44,125 nucleotides of DNA from Acidobacteriota bacterium. GTDB taxonomy: Bacteria > Acidobacteriota > Terriglobia > Acidiferrales > UBA7541. Shown in pieces: positions 38,874 to 44,125 of the stretch. The stretch is taken from NCBI GenBank assembly GCA_021832085.1, contig JAKBLM010000035.1, positions 1 through 44,125 of the forward strand. Reading direction: 5' to 3'. The position numbers and the translations under genes are program-made. The first letter of the stretch is position 1; each line of letters opens with the position of its first letter. The notes below the pieces were generated by a model, which saw only the letters and a list, made by a program, of their open reading frames with translations, searched no databases and was not told the DNA's origin.

Positions 38874-39349
38874 TGGCTTCACGGGGCCCCAGGCCCGCCG
38901 GGGAAGCGGGCTTTACGCTGATCGAACTGATGGTCACCACGGCCATCATGCTGATTCTGGCGTCGGTGGCGCTGCCGCTGGCCCGCGTCTCGATCCAGGA
39001 GCACAAGGAAGCGGAACTGCGACGCGACCTGCGCGAAATGCGCGACGCAATCGACCGCTACAAGGATGCCGCCGACCGCAACCAGATCAAGGTGAAGGCC
39101 GGGACGGACGGATATCCGCCCACGCTCGAAACCCTTGTGCAGGGCGTGCCACTGGCGGGCAAACCGGGCGAGCGCATCCGCTTCTTGCGCAAGATCCCGG
39201 TGGATCCCATGACCGGGCAGAAGAACTGGGGACTGCGCTGCGTGCAAGACCCGCCCGATTCGACGAGCTGGTGCGGCGAGGACGTTTTCGACGTCTACTC
39301 GCAATCGACAGGCATCGGGCTCAACGGAACCCCGTACTCGAGTTGGTAG
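38873..39349 (+). CDS. Type II secretion pseudopilin, GspG-like, first copy
   Basis: A prepilin-like protein of 158 residues. The class III signal is GEAG-FTLIELM: cleavage after Gly13, mature Phe, and Glu at +5. A hydrophobic helix follows (VTTAIMLILASVALPLA). The globular part contains RRDLREMRDAIDRYK, IPVDPMTGQKNWG and the terminal GTPYSSW, matching the GspG calcium-loop region and end. Two cysteines (LRCVQDPPDSTSWCG) could form a disulfide. The ATG overlaps the secretin stop codon (TAATG), so the two are translationally coupled. A prepilin peptidase is needed but is not in the window. Confidence 0.9.
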   Translation: MASRGPRPAGEAGFTLIELMVTTAIMLILASVALPLARVSIQEHKEAELRRDLREMRDAIDRYKDAADRNQIKVKAGTDGYPPTLETLVQGVPLAGKPGERIRFLRKIPVDPMTGQKNWGLRCVQDPPDSTSWCGEDVFDVYSQSTGIGLNGTPYSSW

Positions 39350-39356
39350 GACACCG

Positions 39357-39803
39357 ATGAGAATGGCCCAACATCTGCGGCGACGGCTCAACAACCTCCG
39401 AACCACGTCTCCGGCGGGACTGGGGGCCGGCTTTACGCTGCTCGAGATGATGATCGTGATCGCGATTATGCTGATCCTGCTCGGGATCGGCGCCGGCCGA
39501 TACGAAATGTCGATAACCCGGGCCAAGGAGGCGGCGCTCAAGGAAGACCTTTCGGTGATGCGGCGCGCGATCGATCAGTTCACGATCGACAAGGAGGCGC
39601 CGCCGCAATCGCTTCAGGACCTGGTGACCGCCGGCTACCTGCGCGGCATTCCGGTCGACCCTTTCACCCATCGCCGCAACTGGCGCACCAGCGAAAACGA
39701 AGTTGTTCTCACGCCAGAGCAGACGCAGTTCGGCATCACCAACGTCCACTCGGCCTCAAACCAGATTTCCCCATTCACTCATACGCCCTACAGTTCCTGG
39801 TAG
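39357..39803 (+). CDS. Type II secretion pseudopilin, GspG-like, second copy
   Basis: A second GspG-like pseudopilin of 148 residues, seven bases after the first. The prepilin signal is GAG-FTLLEMM with Gly25 before cleavage and Glu at +5. The leader is long and basic (LRRRLNNLR). The globular part parallels its neighbour: KEDLSVMRRAIDQFTIDK, GIPVDPFTHRRNWR and final TPYSSW. It lacks the two cysteines. ATG at 39363 is an alternative start two codons in. The pair looks like an old tandem duplication, and they may be major and minor pseudopilins or form a mixed filament. Confidence 0.9.
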   Translation: MRMAQHLRRRLNNLRTTSPAGLGAGFTLLEMMIVIAIMLILLGIGAGRYEMSITRAKEAALKEDLSVMRRAIDQFTIDKEAPPQSLQDLVTAGYLRGIPVDPFTHRRNWRTSENEVVLTPEQTQFGITNVHSASNQISPFTHTPYSSW

Positions 39804-39807
39804 ACGT

Positions 39808-40836
39808 GTGCCCGGATCCCCGCCAGAACTTCCCGAATGGACCGCACCGCCTTTCCGGCCCTTGCACTGGCTGGCCGGACCGGACCGGATGACTGTTGCC
39901 GCCTCGTTCTGGCCGCGACGTTTTCCCCGCCTGCCTGCAGCAGAAGACCTCTTGATCGAGTCCGAGCCGGGAACACGCATTCTGGCCCGCTGCCATTGGC
40001 AGCCGGAACGCCACCGGCGCCCGGCCCTGGTACTGGTGCATGGCCTGGAGGGCTCGAGCGAGTCGGGCTACATGCTGGGCACGGCCGAACGCGCGTGGCT
40101 GGCCGGATTCAGCGTTGTGCGGATGAATCAGCGGAATTGCGGCGGCACGGACCACCTGACCCCCACCCTCTATAATTCGAGCCTGAGCGTCGACGTGAGA
40201 GCCGTGGTTTTCCGCCTGATCGAAGGCAAACAGGTACCGGAGGTGTTTGCGGTGGGCTTTTCCCTCGGAGGGAACCTGGTAATGAAGATGGCCGGCGAGA
40301 TGGGCGAGCGGACACCCGCGGAACTACGCGCGGTAGCCACCGTTTCGCCTTCCCTGGATCTGGCCGCCTGCGCTGACGCCCTCGAGCAGCCGCGCAACTG
40401 GATCTACGAGCGCTATTTCCTGCGTCGGCTCAAGCGACGAATCCTGCACAAGGCGAGGCTGTTTCCCGACCGCTACCGGCTCACTCAACTAGACTCGATT
40501 CACACGATCCGCCAGTTCGACGACCGGATTACCGCGCCGCATAGCGGCTTTCGGGACGCCGAAGACTACTATTTTCGGGCCAGCGCGCTACGGGTGATCG
40601 AGCGAATCCGGCGACCGGCGCTCATCTTGGCGGCCGCGGACGATCCGATGGTCCCTTTCGCCAGCCTCGATCGGCCCGAGATCCGCGAACACCCACAAAT
40701 CCGGCTGCTCGGGCCACGCCGCGGTGGCCATTGTGGCTTCATTTCCCGAAAAGAGGCGGGCGAGCGGTTCTGGGCCGAGCTGGTGATCGTCGACTTTTGC
40801 CGCAGCCAATCGCACCTGACAGACTTCTCCCGGTAG
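39808..40836 (+). CDS. YheT-type alpha/beta hydrolase
   Basis: An alpha/beta hydrolase of the YheT/AB-hydrolase-4 family, likely an esterase of unknown substrate. The N-terminal FRPLHWLAGPDRMTVAASFW corresponds to the family entry motif. The nucleophile elbow is GFSLGGN, the acid is in AADDPMVP and the catalytic His in GGHCGF. VLVHGLEGSSES carries the oxyanion region. I place the start at GTG 39808, four bases after the pseudopilin stop, giving 342 residues. The frame is open further upstream but only inside the pseudopilin gene. Close spacing suggests it shares the transcript with the pseudopilins. Confidence 0.85.
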   Translation: MPGSPPELPEWTAPPFRPLHWLAGPDRMTVAASFWPRRFPRLPAAEDLLIESEPGTRILARCHWQPERHRRPALVLVHGLEGSSESGYMLGTAERAWLAGFSVVRMNQRNCGGTDHLTPTLYNSSLSVDVRAVVFRLIEGKQVPEVFAVGFSLGGNLVMKMAGEMGERTPAELRAVATVSPSLDLAACADALEQPRNWIYERYFLRRLKRRILHKARLFPDRYRLTQLDSIHTIRQFDDRITAPHSGFRDAEDYYFRASALRVIERIRRPALILAAADDPMVPFASLDRPEIREHPQIRLLGPRRGGHCGFISRKEAGERFWAELVIVDFCRSQSHLTDFSR

Positions 40837-40853
40837 AATAGGTTTCCCCTGCA

Positions 40854-40869
40854 GCCGCCCGGGGGCGGC
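40854..40869. other. GC hairpin after the YheT-type gene
   Basis: GCCGCCC and GGGCGGC pair around GG. The arms are the same as those of the TTCA palindrome at 9624. No T run follows, so it is not a standard intrinsic terminator. Confidence 0.5.
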
Positions 40870-40970
40870 GCAACAGAACCTCCCAGCTTGAATGGATCAG
40901 GATGGCTGATCGATGGTGACAAAGAAATGAGTGTTCCGCGCAGAAGAGGCCGGGGAAAGCGAGAGCGCCC

Positions 40971-41798
40971 GTGGAACTGATCGATTCACATGCGCACCTG
41001 GATTTCCCCCAGTTCGACGAGGACCGCGATGCCATGCTCGAACGGGCACGACAGGCGGGCATCGTGGGAATCGCCACGATTGGCAGCGCCAGCGGGCTCG
41101 ATCAGCTCGACGCGGCGCTGCCTTTTGCGGAGGCGCACGACTGGATCTGGGCGACCATCGGCATCCATCCGCACGAGGCCGCCGAAGCCACCGAGGAGCA
41201 TTTCCTTCGCCTGGCCGGGCTGGCGCGCCATCCGGAAGTGATCGCTTGGGGGGAAATCGGCCTCGACTACCACTACGAGGACCCCCCGCGGCCGGTGCAG
41301 CAGCGCGTCTTCGCCCGTCAGCTCGAGTTGGCCGCCGAGGCTCGCCTGCCGGTGATTCTTCACTGCCGCGAGGCGTGGACCGACGCGCTGGAAATTCTCG
41401 AAAACGAGTGGGCGCCGACCGGCCTCGCCGGGATCCTCCATTGCTTCACCGGCTCGCTGGAAGAGGCGCGCCGGGGTATCGCGATGGGGTTTCTGGTATC
41501 CTTCGCCGGCAATCTCACCTATCCGAAATCGGAGCCGTTGCGGCAGGTGGCGCGGCAGCTCCCCGCCGACCGGCTGCTTATCGAGACCGACTCCCCCTTT
41601 TTGCCGCCCCAGGGTCACCGCGGCAAGCGCAATGAGCCGGCTTTTGTCGTGGAAGTGGCGAAAACACTGGCGAATGTGAGAGACTTATCCACCGAGGAAA
41701 TCGCCCGTATTACCACGGCGAATTTCCGTCGCTTTTTCCGGCTGGAGGAGGCCGCTGCCGGTCGGCCGGCCACGGAGGATTTGTCATCACCGTCCTGA
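40971..41798 (+). CDS. TatD family metal-dependent hydrolase
   Basis: A TIM-barrel metal-dependent deoxyribonuclease family member, 275 residues. Metal ligands are visible in DSHAHLD near the N-terminus, GEIGLDYHYED, VILHCREAW, GILHCFTGS and IETDSPFL. All the family's metal and acid residues appear intact. The start is GTG at 40971; an ATG near 40928 is in another frame. The polyprenyl synthase gene begins five bases after the stop, so they are likely co-transcribed. TatD proteins act as 3'-5' exonucleases in some bacteria, but the substrate here is not determined. Confidence 0.93.
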   Translation: MELIDSHAHLDFPQFDEDRDAMLERARQAGIVGIATIGSASGLDQLDAALPFAEAHDWIWATIGIHPHEAAEATEEHFLRLAGLARHPEVIAWGEIGLDYHYEDPPRPVQQRVFARQLELAAEARLPVILHCREAWTDALEILENEWAPTGLAGILHCFTGSLEEARRGIAMGFLVSFAGNLTYPKSEPLRQVARQLPADRLLIETDSPFLPPQGHRGKRNEPAFVVEVAKTLANVRDLSTEEIARITTANFRRFFRLEEAAAGRPATEDLSSPS

Positions 41799-41803
41799 CC
41801 GCA

Positions 41804-42769
41804 ATGGAAATTTTCGAGCTGATCCGCGAGGACTTGGTCCAAGTGGAGCGGGAACTCGCCGGGCAGGCGAGCCACGCTTTCGGGCCTGTCGCGGAGATCT
41901 CTTCGTACCTCCTCGAAGGCGGAGGGAAGAGGCTTCGGCCGGCAGTGCTGCTGCTGAGCGCCGGCGCCGCGGGCTATCGCGGGCCGTGGGCTATCCAGAT
42001 GGGCGCGGCGATGGAATTGGTGCACACGGCCACGCTGATGCACGACGATGTGATCGACGGCGCCGATACGCGCCGCGGCCGCCCCTCGGCCAACCGCCGG
42101 TGGGGCAACCACATGAGCGTGCTGGCCGGGGACTGGATCTACATGCAATCGTTCCAGCTTGCGCTGAAGGAACGCAATTTCCAGATCCTCGACGTGCTGG
42201 TCGAAGTCACCCAGCGCATGGTGGAGGGTGAACTTCTCCAGTGGACCAACCTCGGCCGGATCGACATGACCGAGCAGCAGGCGCTCGACCTCGCCTATCT
42301 CAAGACGGCCTGCCTGTTCAGCGGCTGTGCCCGGATGGGCGCGGTGCTGGCCCAAGCCGATTCGGCGTCCGAGGAGTCGCTGGCCGATTTTGGCCGTTAT
42401 TCCGGGCTCGCTTTCCAGCTGGTCGACGACCTGCTCGATTTCACCGCTTCGACCCAGCAGATCGGCAAGCCTGTGTTGAGCGACCTGCGGGAAGGCAAGG
42501 TGACCTTGCCGCTGATCTACGCACTTGCCTCTGGCGATGCCGCCGATCGGGAACTGGTGGCCAACGTAGTCGCCGACAGGGGGTTCGATCGCGTCAGCCC
42601 GGCGCAGATCGTCGCGCTGGTGAACGATTCCGGGGCGCTCGACCAGGCGCGCCAACTCGCTGTCGATTACGCTGCCAAGGCCAAAGCTTCCCTCGAACCG
42701 GTACCCGATTCCGACTACCGCCGGGCCCTCCTCTCGATTCCCGATTTCATCCTCGAACGCGAAAGCTGA
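41804..42769 (+). CDS. Long-chain polyprenyl diphosphate synthase
   Basis: A trans-prenyltransferase that extends isoprenoid chains, most likely making the quinone side chain. The first Asp-rich motif is DDVID at 81-85 and the second DDLLD at 208-212. GGGKRLRP (39-46) is the substrate-binding motif. The residue five before the first motif is Ala76, small rather than aromatic, which fits a long-chain product (C35-C50) rather than C15 or C20. Length 321 is typical. It follows tatD by five bases. Exact chain length cannot be read from the sequence. Confidence 0.93.
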   Translation: MEIFELIREDLVQVERELAGQASHAFGPVAEISSYLLEGGGKRLRPAVLLLSAGAAGYRGPWAIQMGAAMELVHTATLMHDDVIDGADTRRGRPSANRRWGNHMSVLAGDWIYMQSFQLALKERNFQILDVLVEVTQRMVEGELLQWTNLGRIDMTEQQALDLAYLKTACLFSGCARMGAVLAQADSASEESLADFGRYSGLAFQLVDDLLDFTASTQQIGKPVLSDLREGKVTLPLIYALASGDAADRELVANVVADRGFDRVSPAQIVALVNDSGALDQARQLAVDYAAKAKASLEPVPDSDYRRALLSIPDFILERES

Positions 42770-42885
42770 ACAGCGGCTAGCGCAGATCGGCCGGTGTTGA
42801 AGTCTGCCTGGGCGCAGGCGGATTGAGTACCAGTTACGAACCGCCGAAACGTTGCAGGCGCGGGACCGCGTCCGAGTTCAAAGGC

Positions 42886-42902
42886 GGGGCAGGTTTGAAA
42901 CC
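42886..42902 (+). repeat. Palindromic repeat, partner of 34221-34238
   Basis: GGGGCAGGTTTGAAACC, just upstream of the deacetylase gene. The same sequence occurs in reverse orientation about 8.6 kb earlier. Confidence 0.6.
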
Positions 42903-42968
42903 CCTACCATGGCTAAGAAGCCGCGCCGGCGTTTACAGCGGTTGGTCGCGCGGAGTACGCTAGCCGCG

Positions 42969-43874
42969 ATGGCGCTGCCCTTCAAACTCGTCTACGACGA
43001 TCGCTACGATCTCCACCTCGGCGCCCACGTCTTCCCTTCCCAGAAATACCGGCTGGTGCGACAGGCGCTGCTCGATCAGGGCATCGCCACGCCGGGGGAC
43101 TTCCGCCAGCCCGAACCGACGGCGGATGAGGACGTGCTCCGCGTGCACACCAGGGACTACGTCGAGAAGCTAAAGACCGGCAAGCTGAGCGACGAGGAAC
43201 TGCTGCGGCTCGAGGTGCCATATTCGAAAGAATTGATCGAGGCCTTCTGGTTGGCGGCTGGCGGATCGATTCTCAGCGGACAGCTGGCGCTGGCCGAGGG
43301 CGTGGCCGCCAACATCGGCGGCGGCTTCCATCATGCTTTCGCCGAGCATGGCGAGGGATTCTGCGCGATTCACGATGTGGCAATCGCCATTCGCAGGCTG
43401 CAGGCCGACAGGGCGCTCCAGACGGCGATGGTGATCGACACCGACGTCCACCAGGGCAACGGCACCGCGGCAATTTTCGCGCGCGATGCCAGCGTCTTCA
43501 CGTTTTCCATCCACCAGGAAAACAACTATCCATATCCAAAGCCTCCTTCGAATATCGATATCAACTTGCCCGACGGAATCGCCGATGAAGACTATCTGGC
43601 GCGACTCGAATCGCATCTGGTGCGTGCGTTTGAGGAATTCCACCCGGATTTGGCGTTCTACGTGGCTGGCGCCGATCCCTATCGCGAAGACCAACTCGGC
43701 GGTCTCAGCCTGACAATCGACGGCCTCAGAAAACGCGACCGGCTCGTCTTCGAAGCGGTGCGAGATCGTGGCGTGCCGGTAGCGATCACCCTGGCGGGCG
43801 GCTACGCCCGCCATGTGGAAGACACGGTTCAAATCCACGCCAACACGATTGTAGCGGCCCGCGACGTCGCCTGA
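42969..43874 (+). CDS. Histone deacetylase family (arginase/deacetylase fold) protein
   Basis: A zinc-dependent deacetylase of the HDAC/acetoin-utilisation superfamily. Bacterial members act on acetylated lysines, polyamines or other amides; the substrate here is unknown. Motifs from ATG 42969 (301 residues) are GGGFHHAF with the His pair 121-122, IDTDVHQGNG with zinc ligands Asp159 and His161, and GADPYREDQLGG with the third ligand. The sequence HQENNYPYPKPPSNIDI resembles class IV (HDAC11-like) enzymes. Starts at 42909 or 42852 are open but would translate a basic segment or the palindromic repeat, so I chose the start of the conserved LVYDDRYDLH region. Confidence 0.92.
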   Translation: MALPFKLVYDDRYDLHLGAHVFPSQKYRLVRQALLDQGIATPGDFRQPEPTADEDVLRVHTRDYVEKLKTGKLSDEELLRLEVPYSKELIEAFWLAAGGSILSGQLALAEGVAANIGGGFHHAFAEHGEGFCAIHDVAIAIRRLQADRALQTAMVIDTDVHQGNGTAAIFARDASVFTFSIHQENNYPYPKPPSNIDINLPDGIADEDYLARLESHLVRAFEEFHPDLAFYVAGADPYREDQLGGLSLTIDGLRKRDRLVFEAVRDRGVPVAITLAGGYARHVEDTVQIHANTIVAARDVA

Positions 43875-44067
43875 GCGAAGCGACGGTCGTTCCCGCCAAG
43901 GGCTGAGCCCGAAACGGGCCCGCCCCCACACGCGAGGCTCGGCCAACCGGCACGGGAAGGAATTACGGACGTATCGCCCCGCAAGGCCCGCGTGCGCAAA
44001 GTTGTGTCCGTCAAGTTCAGCAAATTGGGTCTGACGTTTTCTTTGTCGGCCGCTGATTTCGCGAAGG
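43875..44067. other. 3' region after the deacetylase gene
   Basis: A GCCCG-AAA-CGGGC hairpin (43907-43919) follows the stop codon by about 30 bases but has no T run. The rest has no supported gene. A frame open from GTG 44004 to the window edge is not credible enough to call. Confidence 0.4.
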
Positions 44068-44122
44068 GCCTGCAGCCCGGTTCGAAACGCCGGGGGGTGG
44101 CGTTTCGAACCGGGCTGCAGGC
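44068..44122. repeat. Perfect 24-bp inverted repeat at the window end
   Basis: Positions 44068-44091 are exactly complementary to 44099-44122, around the 7-base loop GGGGGGT. The arms begin GCCTGCAGCCCGG and contain TTCGAA. Only three bases follow before the window stops. It could be a strong transcript-ending hairpin, a repeat element or an assembly fold-back. Confidence 0.85.
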
Positions 44123-44125
44123 GGC

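Noticed and set aside
44075..44095. GGTTCGAAAC resembling a tRNA T-loop
   Set aside because: It is part of a perfect palindrome, and no acceptor, D or anticodon arm is present.
44004..44125. Open frame from GTG 44004 to the window end, possibly the start of a gene
   Set aside because: There is no ribosome site, no recognisable product, and half of it is the inverted repeat.

Overview
The window is about 44 kb of GC-rich bacterial chromosome carrying mostly housekeeping genes. A Gram-negative, diderm host is indicated by a secretin, lipoproteins and a Kdo (lipid A inner core) hydroxylase homologue. The gene order tig-clpP-clpX-lon-rho, the secretin with a C-terminal cohesin-like domain, the LarC gene and the intergenic palindromes fit Acidobacteriota best. 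That assignment is inference; no rRNA or other decisive marker lies in the window.

Layout. 133-8779 (+): sigma70-like promoter, trigger factor, ClpP, ClpX, Lon, then two tandem rho genes that are base-for-base identical over 1147 bp. 8876-15997 (-): cmk, mutL, a REP-associated tyrosine transposase (RAYT) embedded in its own inverted REP pairs, aspS with an extra zinc-ribbon tail, and hisS. 16041-16588: a small decayed cassette, a four-helix-bundle (S23-type) pseudogene bounded by inverted heptamer repeats and broken by a 92-bp MITE-like insertion. 16580-20846: gamma-carbonic-anhydrase-like protein, isoprenylcysteine-methyltransferase-like membrane protein, MmcQ/YjbR protein, secreted GH5 glycosidase and Mrp-type P-loop ATPase. 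21207-28182 (+): UspA, a J-domain protein, secA, a Kdo-hydroxylase-like gene and a BON/glycine-zipper lipoprotein. 28361-33828 (+): larC, metG, argS. 34287-36276 (-): smpB and leucyl aminopeptidase. 36564-43874 (+): secretin-cohesin lipoprotein, two pseudopilins, YheT-type hydrolase, TatD, long-chain polyprenyl diphosphate synthase and an HDAC-family deacetylase. The window ends in a perfect 24-bp inverted repeat.

How the genes work together. The first block is protein folding and quality control (nascent-chain chaperone, ClpXP, Lon) followed by transcription termination. Four aminoacyl-tRNA synthetases (Asp, His, Met, Arg) and SmpB give a translation theme. SecA, the secretin and the pseudopilins concern export, but no secretion ATPase, platform protein or prepilin peptidase is present here.

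The most unusual content is at DNA level: the sharp identity boundary in the rho pair, the RAYT/REP unit that ends in a 4-base stop/start overlap with mutL, the nested insertion in the S23-type cassette, several dispersed repeat families between genes, and the terminal palindrome. No CRISPR array, tRNA, rRNA or prophage was seen. I found no convincing new multi-gene defence or biosynthetic system.
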